From Pseudomonas sp. PD9R (GTDB taxonomy: Bacteria > Pseudomonadota > Gammaproteobacteria > Pseudomonadales > Pseudomonadaceae), in the NCBI RefSeq assembly GCF_019200975.1, contig NZ_JAHTMR010000008.1, positions 202,089 through 266,088 on the forward strand: DNA of 64,000 nucleotides, read 5' to 3'. Shown here piece by piece: positions 41,170 to 48,914 of this stretch. A program made the position numbers and the translations under genes. A model generated the notes under the pieces. It was not told the origin of the DNA and searched no databases. It saw only the letters and a list, made by a program, of their open reading frames with translations. Numbering within the stretch: position 1 is the first letter of the stretch; the number at the start of each line of letters is the position of its first letter.

Positions 41170-42376
41170 CCGCTTGCGCCTGCTGGGCACACTGGCGCTG
41201 CAAGACCTCTGGCACGACCGCAAGGTCTCGCTGTGCATCGCTGCATCGCTGGTGGCGGTCATTGCGCCGCTTTTGCTGCTGTTCGGCCTCAAGCACGGCG
41301 TGGTCAGCCAGTTGCAGGATGAACTGCTGCGTGACCCGCGAAACCTCGAAGTGAAAATGCTCAGCAACGGCAACTATGACAGTGCCTGGATCGAGCGTTT
41401 GCGCCAGCGTCCGGAAACCGGTTTTGCCCTCGGCCAGACCCGCTCGCTCAACACCCAGGCCGACCTGCTGATTGGCATGCAGCGCTTCGTCGAAGGCGCG
41501 GAAATCATTGCCACCGAACCCGGCGATCCGCAACTGAACCTGCCGCAGCTCAATCCTGTGGGCAATCAAGTGATCCTCAGCGCCCGCGCCGCACAACGTT
41601 TGCAGGCCAAGGCCGGTGATCGCGTGCAATTGCGCGTATTGCGTCGTCTGGAAGGCGCCAACGAGCGCGGCGAAACGACCCTCACCGTGTTGGCCGTCCT
41701 GGATGGTGCGCGTTTCGGGCGCGCCGCCGGATTTGTCGCACCGCCCTTGCTGCTGGACCTGGAGCGCTTTCGCGACGGCTACCTGGTCAGCGCGTTCGGC
41801 ATCACCACCGGTAAACCCCAGGGCGATTTGCAGCCGCTGTACGCCCGCGCCCGGGTCTACGCGCGGGACATCGATCAGGTTGCGCCGTTGGAGCACTGGC
41901 TCAACGACCAGCACATCGAAACCTCAAGCCGACTGGCTGATATCGACAACGTCAAAGCGATCAACCATGTGTTGGGCCTGATCTTCGGGGTCATCGCCCT
42001 CGCCGCGTTGATCGGCTGCGTGGCCTCGATGGTCGGTGCGTTCCTGGCCAATATCGACCGCAAGCGCAAAAGCCTGGCGGTTCTGCGGTTGCTGGGCTTC
42101 AAGCGCACGGCCGTGGCCGGTTTCGTGGTCGTGCAAGCGCTGACGCTGAGCCTGGTCGGCTACCTCGGCGGGCTGGGTTTCTACGCCGTCGGCAGCCATC
42201 TGTTCGACCGCTTGCTGGGCAGCAGCCAGGCAACCGGCACCTTTGTTTGCCACATCACGATCTGGCACGGCATCGCCGCCCTGCTCCTGACCTTTCTGGT
42301 CGCTGCGCTGGTGGCCGTCATCGGCGCCGTGCGCGCCATCAACATCCAACCTGCGGAGAGTCTGCGTGAGCTATAA
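41153..42376 (+). CDS. FtsX-fold ABC permease
   Basis: A 407-residue membrane protein with the LolC/MacB topology: one N-terminal helix (VSLCIAASLVAVIAPLLLLFG), a large periplasmic domain (about residues 50-270), then three helices (LGLIFGVIALAALIGCVASM, ALTLSLVGYLGGLGFYAVG, GIAALLLTFLVAALVAVIG). The likely start is TTG at 41153, seven bases after GGGAGAG, inside the end of the ATPase gene; an ATG further upstream lies deeper in that gene without a ribosome site. It forms the transporter with the preceding ATPase. Confidence 0.85.
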   Translation: MNPWINRLRLLGTLALQDLWHDRKVSLCIAASLVAVIAPLLLLFGLKHGVVSQLQDELLRDPRNLEVKMLSNGNYDSAWIERLRQRPETGFALGQTRSLNTQADLLIGMQRFVEGAEIIATEPGDPQLNLPQLNPVGNQVILSARAAQRLQAKAGDRVQLRVLRRLEGANERGETTLTVLAVLDGARFGRAAGFVAPPLLLDLERFRDGYLVSAFGITTGKPQGDLQPLYARARVYARDIDQVAPLEHWLNDQHIETSSRLADIDNVKAINHVLGLIFGVIALAALIGCVASMVGAFLANIDRKRKSLAVLRLLGFKRTAVAGFVVVQALTLSLVGYLGGLGFYAVGSHLFDRLLGSSQATGTFVCHITIWHGIAALLLTFLVAALVAVIGAVRAINIQPAESLREL

Positions 42377-43910
42377 ACGTTTCGGCTTGCTATTGCCCCT
42401 GAGCCTTGGCTACCTGCTCGACGCCTCGGCAGCCGGCTGGGAAGAGAAGTATTACAACCCGATGCCCGAGGCCAGTGACGTTGTATTGCCCATGCCCTGC
42501 GAAGGCTCGATGGTGTTTCGCAAGGTGTTCATTCCGGTTGCGGGGCCGCTGGACGACTACCCGATCAACATCGGCCAGGACGGCGCGGAGTACGGCTACG
42601 TCGAGCAGACCCGCCCCACGTTCATCGCCGGCAGTTTCACCGGCGCAAAAAACGATAAATCCCGTTACTACCTGATGGCCAAGTACGAGATGAGTCAATT
42701 GCAGTACACCGCATTGACTGAAGAGACCTGCCCCACAGTCGCCACCAAAATGCGCCTGCCGCAAGTGGCCGTGAGCTGGGTGCAAGCAGTCGAGGCCGCC
42801 GACAAGTACAACCTGTGGCTGCGCAAGAACGCTGCGGACAAGCTGCCCAAGGAAGACGGGGCATCAGGTTTCCTGCGCCTGCCGACCGAGGTTGAATGGG
42901 AGTTCGCCGCTCGCGGTGGCCTGGAAGTCGGTGCCGCGGAGTTCCGTGATACCCGTTATCCGATGCCCGAGGGCATCAACGCCTACGAGTGGTTCGCCGG
43001 GGCGCAGTCGTCCAACGGCAAGGTGCAGTTGACCGGCCTGCAAAAGCCCAATCCGCTTGGCTTGCACGACATGCTGGGCAACGTCGATGAAATGATGTTC
43101 GAGCCGTTCCGCCTGAACAAACTCGACCGTCAGCACGGCCAGGCCGGTGGCTACGTGGTCCGCGGCGGCAACTACCTGACGGCCCAGGCTGACCTGCGCA
43201 CCGCGCTGCGCAAAGAAGAGCCGTATTACAACGCTGAAGGCCAGGTAAAAAACAAAACCACCGGCCTGCGCCTGGTTCTGGTCTCACCGACCCTGACCTC
43301 CCGCGACCGCGTGGCCAGCATTGAAAGCAGCTGGAAGAAACTCGGCACCGGCAGCAAGGAAGCGGGAGCGGCGGAACAAGGCACCGTTCAATCGCTGAAC
43401 AGCCTGGCCTCGGGGGTCGAAGACAAAGCCCTCAAGGAAAAACTCCAGGCGCTGGAAAACCAGTTGCGTGCCAGCAACCAGCAGCAGGAAGAAACCCGCG
43501 ATCAGGCGATCCGCGCCAGCCTCAACCTGGGTGCATTCCTCTGCACCAAGATGCTCGACGACGGCCAGTACGTGGATTTCCTGCAAAAGAACTACAAGCT
43601 CAATTGCGAAAGCGCAGACAAAGACGCCAGTTGTGACATGCGCAAAGGCAAGCTCGACGAACAGAAGGATCGCCTGCACAAACTCAGCCGTTACTACGCC
43701 AGCAGCCTGGTGGAATCGGCCACCTTGTACGGCCAGCCACTGCTTGAAACGCAAGTCCCGGTGATGGAAGAAATCATCACTCGCAACAAACAGCTGCAAG
43801 ACCTCAAACCCTATTTGCGCACCCATTGGGCCAATCAGAAGGCCTTCCTGCAAAAGCAGAAGATCGACACTGAGGCCTGGCTGTCGAGCTGCAAAACCGT
43901 CACTCAATAA
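42366..43910 (+). CDS. Formylglycine-generating-enzyme-like protein, probably non-catalytic
   Basis: A 514-residue exported protein (signal LLLPLSLGYLLDASAAG, GTG start overlapping the permease by 11 bases). Residues 40-320 form an FGE-sulfatase domain: YYLMAKYEMSQLQYTAL, RLPTEVEWEFAARGG, GLHDMLGNVDEMM and VVRGGNYLTAQADLRTALR. Catalytic FGE has two cysteines after RGGS; here that stretch has none, so an oxidase role is unlikely and a structural or binding role more likely, as for other FGE-fold proteins. Residues 320-514 are coiled coil with four cysteines. Confidence 0.85.
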   Translation: MSYKRFGLLLPLSLGYLLDASAAGWEEKYYNPMPEASDVVLPMPCEGSMVFRKVFIPVAGPLDDYPINIGQDGAEYGYVEQTRPTFIAGSFTGAKNDKSRYYLMAKYEMSQLQYTALTEETCPTVATKMRLPQVAVSWVQAVEAADKYNLWLRKNAADKLPKEDGASGFLRLPTEVEWEFAARGGLEVGAAEFRDTRYPMPEGINAYEWFAGAQSSNGKVQLTGLQKPNPLGLHDMLGNVDEMMFEPFRLNKLDRQHGQAGGYVVRGGNYLTAQADLRTALRKEEPYYNAEGQVKNKTTGLRLVLVSPTLTSRDRVASIESSWKKLGTGSKEAGAAEQGTVQSLNSLASGVEDKALKEKLQALENQLRASNQQQEETRDQAIRASLNLGAFLCTKMLDDGQYVDFLQKNYKLNCESADKDASCDMRKGKLDEQKDRLHKLSRYYASSLVESATLYGQPLLETQVPVMEEIITRNKQLQDLKPYLRTHWANQKAFLQKQKIDTEAWLSSCKTVTQ

Positions 43911-43944
43911 CCAGACAACAACACCGCTAACAAGGAGTTTCACC

Positions 43945-44676
43945 ATGTCTCGCAGCCTTTGGACTCGCTTCAAGCTACAAATCGTCTTCGTCCTGACTGG
44001 CAGCCTGTTGCTGACCGGTTGCGCCAGCACCGGCAGTTCAATGCTGGGCGGCAGCGATGGCGCCGACCCGCGCCTGACCCAAGGCAATGATGCACAGTTC
44101 TTCAGCAAGTCCGGTTACCAGGCCTGCGCCGTTGGTGCCGGCGTCGGCATCCTCAGCTGTGCGCTGTCCAATAGCAGCAACAAAGCCGTGTGCGCCATCG
44201 CCGCCGGTATTACCGCGTGCGGCGTGGCCATGGGCGCGAACTACTACCTGGATCAGCGTCGCAGTGAATACGCCGACACCACCACCCGTTTGCAGAAGAT
44301 CAACAGCGACGTCGAACAACACACGCAGGAAGTCATCACTCGCACCGCTACCGCTCAACGAGTGATCAGTGATGATCAGGCGGAAATCGCCAAGATCAAA
44401 CAGGATATCGCCAGCAAGAAGGTCGACAAGACCCAGGCCCAAGCTCAAATCATCCAGATCGACAAAAACATCACACTCCTGCGCAAAGAGCTCGGCAACA
44501 TGCGTACCACCGTTACGGAGTACACCAAGGTAGCCGATGCCGAACGCGCACAAGGCACTAGCGCCGAGATCAAACAAGTGGACATGAACATTCTGAAAAT
44601 GAACGAGAAAGTCGCCACCCTGCAAAAGGAAGTCGACGGTCTGTACAGTCAGCGCTCCGCAATTACCCTGGGTTAA
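43945..44676 (+). CDS. Coiled-coil lipoprotein with glycine-rich segment
   Basis: A 243-residue lipoprotein. The signal peptide ends in the lipobox LLTGC at about residue 26. Residues 55-98 form an Ala/Gly/Cys-rich hydrophobic segment (CAVGAGVGILSCAL, CAIAAGITACGVAMG) that looks like a glycine zipper, followed by a coiled coil of about 130 residues with a regular heptad pattern. AAGGAG lies seven bases before the ATG. Such an anchor plus rod could span part of the periplasm. No family name recognised. Confidence 0.8.
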   Translation: MSRSLWTRFKLQIVFVLTGSLLLTGCASTGSSMLGGSDGADPRLTQGNDAQFFSKSGYQACAVGAGVGILSCALSNSSNKAVCAIAAGITACGVAMGANYYLDQRRSEYADTTTRLQKINSDVEQHTQEVITRTATAQRVISDDQAEIAKIKQDIASKKVDKTQAQAQIIQIDKNITLLRKELGNMRTTVTEYTKVADAERAQGTSAEIKQVDMNILKMNEKVATLQKEVDGLYSQRSAITLG

Positions 44677-44680
44677 GCAC

Positions 44681-45187
44681 ATGACTCTGAAACAGCTGGC
44701 GGTCCTCACCGCTCTCCTGGCCCTGAGCGGCTGCGCGACGAAACCAGGCGAGTGCGATGCGACCAATCGCGACAGCAGCATGCTGACCAAGATGAACTGC
44801 GATTACTCCGGTGGTTACAGTGATCAGGTCAAACAGAAGGAGCTGGCCCTGACCGCTTCCCGTCAGGAAAACGCAATGTTCCTGCAGGTGTACGAGAACA
44901 TTCAGGCCCAGCAGCTCAGTACCAAGACCGACCTGGCCAGCCAGCAGAAATCCCAGGCGGCGCTTAACCAGTCGCTGGGGCAGTTACTGACCTCGCTGAA
45001 GGCCCGGCGCGGCAATGAAACCCAGATTCAGAAGCAGATTGCCGGCCTCGAACAGCAGCTCAATGCCTCACAGGCAACGCCAACGACCAAGGCTTCACCC
45101 GCGACGCTGGCAGCCAAGCAAGAGCAGCTGAAGGCGTTGCAGAAGAAGGTCAATCAGTTGCAATTCAGCCTCGGTTACGAAGAGTAA
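44681..45187 (+). CDS. Coiled-coil lipoprotein
   Basis: A 168-residue lipoprotein: signal TLKQLAVLTALLALSGC with lipobox ALSGC, a short Cys-containing stretch (GECDATNRD, KMNCDYSGG), then a Gln/Lys-rich coiled coil to the end (QEQLKALQKKVNQLQFSL). It begins four bases after the preceding lipoprotein gene and shares its design. An intrinsic terminator follows its stop. No family recognised. Confidence 0.8.
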   Translation: MTLKQLAVLTALLALSGCATKPGECDATNRDSSMLTKMNCDYSGGYSDQVKQKELALTASRQENAMFLQVYENIQAQQLSTKTDLASQQKSQAALNQSLGQLLTSLKARRGNETQIQKQIAGLEQQLNASQATPTTKASPATLAAKQEQLKALQKKVNQLQFSLGYEE

Positions 45188-45197
45188 TGTTCACCCC

Positions 45198-45229
45198 GCA
45201 GGCATCCCCATGGATGCCTGCTCTTTTTC
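45198..45229 (+). terminator. Intrinsic terminator inside the srf cluster
   Basis: GCAGGCATCC, loop CCAT, GGATGCCTGC, TCTTTTT: ten perfect base pairs and a T-run, 11 bases after the lipoprotein stop and 20 bases before the last gene. It should cut down transcription of the last vWA gene, or end the operon so that the last gene is separately expressed. Confidence 0.85.
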
Positions 45230-45247
45230 AGGAATTCAGGAATCGTC

Positions 45248-46642
45248 ATGCAGCGGGTCATCAGGGATGCGCAAGCCACACCGGAGGGGATGAGTGCGCT
45301 GCAAGCCAAAGTCGCCCTCATCCAGAAACACTTTCCGGCCACCGTCGCCAGTCTCTTCGCCGTCCCCCGCATGGGCAGCGGCGATGTGCTGGAATGGTGG
45401 ACCGAGCTCGGTGGCCAGCCCACGCCCTACGTTGACCTCAACGAGGACGCCCAACGACGGTTGCTGCAAACCTATGAAGTGCGTCAGCAGTCCCTGGGAC
45501 AGCTGGCGGACGAACTGCAAAAACGCGGTCAGACCTCGGCCGCTGACGACTTGCGCAGCCTGCTCGGCGATCCCGAGCTGGACAAACTGTACAGCCTCAA
45601 CGGCGAACCATTGGTGGTGCGTTGGCATCAGCGTCCGCCCAAGCCTGTGCCGCCGGTAATACCGGTCGCTCCGGTTGTGCCGCCGTCACGTCGCGGGTGG
45701 TGGATTGCGGCAGCGCTGCTTGCGTTGTTGCTTCTGCTGCTGGCGCTCCTGGCCTGGTGGTATCTGCACCGGGAAAAACCTTCTGCGGTCGAACCCGTGG
45801 CGCCCGTGGTCGCACCGATTGAGATACCGGCAGAGCCTGCCCCTGAGCCGGTGTTGGAGCCGGAACCAGAACCGGAGCCTGAACCAGAGCCCGCGCCAGC
45901 CCCGGAACCCAAGCCGGTCCCACCACCGAAACCGGTCGTGGCCGCCCCGCCACCGGCGCCGACGCTGGACAATTTCGCCTGCCGCAAAAAAGCGCCGAAC
46001 GCGGTGGTTCCACAGTTCGTCGTGGTGCTCGATACCTCCGGCTCGATGGAGATGAACATCAAGTCTGTGAAGGCCGACGAGGATTGGTTCTTCGGCAATG
46101 AACTGAACAAGTACCTGGACGTGTCACGCGCACAACGGATCTTCACCAAGCCGAGCCGTATGGACGTGGCCACTGATTCACTGGAGGGCATGATCAAGGG
46201 CCTCGATCCGAAGATCGACACCCGCCTGATCACCTTCGCGGGCTGCCAGAGCACGCCGGATCAGGGCGTGTTCAAGTTCGCTGACCGGCAGCGGTTGATC
46301 AACGGAATCCGTGGTCTGCAGCCCAATGAAGGCACACCACTGGCCGACAGCCTGGCCAAAGCGGCAAGCACCGTCGACGGGCGCAACAACGATGCGGTCA
46401 TCGTGATGTTCGTGGACGGGGAAGATGGTTGCCAGAAAGACGTCTGCGCCGTGTCCCGGCAAATTGCCCATCAACAGCCGCGCTTGCGGGTCAACGTGGT
46501 CAACATCGGCACCGGTGGAACATCACGCTGCATTGCTGAAAATACCGGTGGCCGGGTTTACAGCAGCACGGATGCAGCAGAGCTGGGCAAGCAGTTGAAA
46601 CTGGCGAGCAACGAAGTGTCGAGCAACGCCAAGTGCAACTGA
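45248..46642 (+). CDS. Membrane-anchored vWA protein with SrfA-like N-terminus
   Basis: A 464-residue protein. Residues 1-135 are cytoplasmic and resemble the N-terminal part of SrfA (FAVPRMGSGDVLEWWTELGG; LYSLNGEPLVVRWHQ against SrfA VYLVQGKPVLTFWGF). Residues 155-180 are a Trp-capped leucine-rich membrane helix, then a (Pro-Glu)n linker to about 235, and a periplasmic vWA domain from about 255 with a canonical metal site VVLDTSGSME and FVDGEDGCQ. Cysteines near 242, 332 and the C-terminal end may form disulfides. Last gene of the cluster, downstream of a terminator. Confidence 0.85.
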   Translation: MQRVIRDAQATPEGMSALQAKVALIQKHFPATVASLFAVPRMGSGDVLEWWTELGGQPTPYVDLNEDAQRRLLQTYEVRQQSLGQLADELQKRGQTSAADDLRSLLGDPELDKLYSLNGEPLVVRWHQRPPKPVPPVIPVAPVVPPSRRGWWIAAALLALLLLLLALLAWWYLHREKPSAVEPVAPVVAPIEIPAEPAPEPVLEPEPEPEPEPEPAPAPEPKPVPPPKPVVAAPPPAPTLDNFACRKKAPNAVVPQFVVVLDTSGSMEMNIKSVKADEDWFFGNELNKYLDVSRAQRIFTKPSRMDVATDSLEGMIKGLDPKIDTRLITFAGCQSTPDQGVFKFADRQRLINGIRGLQPNEGTPLADSLAKAASTVDGRNNDAVIVMFVDGEDGCQKDVCAVSRQIAHQQPRLRVNVVNIGTGGTSRCIAENTGGRVYSSTDAAELGKQLKLASNEVSSNAKCN

Positions 46643-46669
46643 TCATCGGCCCTGCGTATTAGCTCAGCC

Positions 46670-46737
46670 CCTTCGCGGGCAGCCTCGCGCCTACTGATTC
46701 ACCTTGAACCTGGAGGAGCGAGGCTTGCCCGCGAAGG
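46670..46737. repeat. REP palindrome pair, GCGAGGCTTGCCCGCGAA type
   Basis: Two inverted copies, the left one decayed (CCTTCGCGGGCAGCCTCGCGCC) and the right one intact (GGAGCGAGGCTTGCCCGCGAAGG), around 17 bases. It lies between the convergent ends of the srf cluster and the chemoreceptor gene. Confidence 0.8.
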
Positions 46738-46753
46738 CGATTTCAGCCGGTTA

Positions 46754-48730
46754 TCAACGAAACCGGTCAACCTCGGAACGCAGATCCGCCGCCAGCTTCT
46801 CCAGCTCTTTCGCGGTCACCGCCAGGTTCGACACCACTTCACGCTGCTCGCTGTTCGCCAGCGCGATGCTTTGCAGGTTGCTGCTGAGCAAGGTCGCGGT
46901 GCTGCTCTGCTCCTGGGTCGCGGTGGTGATCGCGGCGAACTGCTGACCGGCCGAACGGCTCTGTTCATCGATCCTCGCCAGTGCCGAAGCGACATTGGCA
47001 TTACGTGACAAGCCTTCCTGCATCAGCACGTTACCTTGCTCCATGGTGCTGATGGCATTGCCGGTTTCCTGCTGGATGCTTTGAATCATGCCGGAGATTT
47101 CGTCAGTCGCCTGACGGGTGCGGGACGCCAGGTTGCGCACTTCATCCGCCACCACGGCAAAGCCTCGACCCTGCTCACCGGCGCGGGCGGCTTCGATCGC
47201 GGCGTTCAGCGCCAACAGGTTGGTCTGCTCGGCAATCGAGGTAATCACACCGACGATGCCGCCGATTTCCTGGGAGCGCTGACCCAAGGTGTTGATCACT
47301 GTCGCGGTGCTGTTCAGCGCACCGGCGATTTGCTCCAGCGACGAGGACGCTTCGTCCATCGACGTACGACCAATCTGCGTTTGTTGGGCGTTTTCCTGGG
47401 CCAGACGCTGGGTGCTGCCCATGTTGTCGGCAATGTTCAGGGATGTAGCGCTGAACTCTTCCACAGCGCCAGCCATGCTGGTGATTTCGCCCGATTGCTG
47501 CTCCATCCCTTCATAAGCACCGCCGGACAAACCAGACAAGGCCTGTGCACGGCTGTTGACCTCCATCGAAGCGGTGCGGATGTGCTCGACCATGGTCGAC
47601 AAGGCCTGACTCATCTGGTTGAACGCACGGGCCAGTTGACCGATTTCGTCATTACTCGACACGCTCAGGCGCACGCTCAAATCACCGGCACCCAACGCTT
47701 CGGCCTGCCGCACCAGATCACCCAGCGGCGCCAGTTTGCTGCGCAACAACCAGACCGCCGAGCCCACGGCGATCAACATCGCCAACAAGCTGCCGATGGC
47801 CAACTGGAAACCGACGCTCCAGGTCACGGCGCTGATTTCGGTTTTCGGCATGCTCGCTACCACCGACCACGGCCCGCCTTCGAAAGGCACGGCAATGCTG
47901 TAGAAATCTTCGGACTTATCGCTCCAGAACTGGCCTTTGCCCGGCGTCTTGGCCAGGGACACGATGTTCGGGATGGCCTGATCCAGTGCTTGCACACCCG
48001 CAATCGGTACCAGCCATTTGCTCTGCTCATCCAGCAACGCCAGGGAACCGGTCTGGCCAATACGGAAACGCGAGAGGTTTTCGAACTGGGCCTTCTGCGC
48101 GTCGGTGTAATCGAAGCCTACGAACAACACGGCGATCACCTTGCCGCTGCTATCCCGAACAGGCGTGTACTGCGTCATGTAGAAACGGTCGAAGAGCAAT
48201 GCACGTCCGACGTAACTCTGCCCCGCCATCAACCGTGCATAGGCGGGGTTGGCGTGATCCAGCAGCGTGCCGATGGCCCGGCTGCCGTCCTGCTTGCTCA
48301 GGGAAGTGCTGACCCGGATAAAGTCTTCGCCGCTGCGCACAAACACCGTGGCCACGCCTGCGGTCATCTGTTTGAACTCGTCGACTTCCTTGAAATTGTT
48401 GTTCAGCACCTCACTGCCCAGGTGCAGACCCGGCGTCTGTGTGCCTGCCACGGCCACCGGTTCATCCGGGTGCACGCTCAGACCGGCACTGAAACGCTTT
48501 TCGAACAGACCGGCCAGGCGTTGGGTACTTTCACGCAACGTGCCGTGGAAGGTGCTCAACTGATCGGCCAGCAACCGGGCTTCACTGGCCAGATGCTCTT
48601 CGCGGGTAGCCAGGTTGGCGGTGTCCAGCGAACGCAGGGCGAACACGGTACTGCCGCTGATGACAATCGCCAGAATCACGGCGAGCGCAAGACCAAGCTG
48701 TGAGGCGATCCGGGCACGAGGTTGAGACAT
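46754..48730 (-). CDS. Methyl-accepting chemotaxis protein with periplasmic Cache domain
   Basis: A 658-residue receptor. Membrane helix 1 at about residues 12-32, a periplasmic domain of the Cache type to about residue 310 (FVRSGEDFIRVSTSL, GRALLFDRFYMTQYTPVRD, VLFVGFDYT), helix 2 at 311-335, a HAMP domain (LRSKLAPLGDLVRQAEALGAGDLS, in part) and the signalling domain with the hairpin tip GVITSIAEQTNLLALNAAIEAARAGEQGRGFAVVADEVR, in short blocks. The layout is that of Cache_3-Cache_2 receptors, several of which bind organic acids; the ligand cannot be read here. No CheR-binding pentapeptide at the C-terminus. Confidence 0.93.
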   Translation of the reverse strand: MSQPRARIASQLGLALAVILAIVISGSTVFALRSLDTANLATREEHLASEARLLADQLSTFHGTLRESTQRLAGLFEKRFSAGLSVHPDEPVAVAGTQTPGLHLGSEVLNNNFKEVDEFKQMTAGVATVFVRSGEDFIRVSTSLSKQDGSRAIGTLLDHANPAYARLMAGQSYVGRALLFDRFYMTQYTPVRDSSGKVIAVLFVGFDYTDAQKAQFENLSRFRIGQTGSLALLDEQSKWLVPIAGVQALDQAIPNIVSLAKTPGKGQFWSDKSEDFYSIAVPFEGGPWSVVASMPKTEISAVTWSVGFQLAIGSLLAMLIAVGSAVWLLRSKLAPLGDLVRQAEALGAGDLSVRLSVSSNDEIGQLARAFNQMSQALSTMVEHIRTASMEVNSRAQALSGLSGGAYEGMEQQSGEITSMAGAVEEFSATSLNIADNMGSTQRLAQENAQQTQIGRTSMDEASSSLEQIAGALNSTATVINTLGQRSQEIGGIVGVITSIAEQTNLLALNAAIEAARAGEQGRGFAVVADEVRNLASRTRQATDEISGMIQSIQQETGNAISTMEQGNVLMQEGLSRNANVASALARIDEQSRSAGQQFAAITTATQEQSSTATLLSSNLQSIALANSEQREVVSNLAVTAKELEKLAADLRSEVDRFR

Positions 48731-48914
48731 GACAGCTCCTGGCCGAGCCGCCGGATCATCCTGATCTCAGCGCACACTCAGCAAAATTTCTAATAATGGG
48801 AAAAGCGTCGAACCTGCACGAAGGTTCCATGTGAAATATTCGGCGGCAAACGGGAATACTTGAGCAGCGGGACAGGATAAGACTCAAGGCCGCCATTGCA
48901 GCGGCTCCATCGTT

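Noticed and set aside
42366..43910. Active formylglycine-generating enzyme
   Set aside because: The expected Cys pair after RGG is absent and no sulfatase gene is nearby, so only a fold-level call is made.
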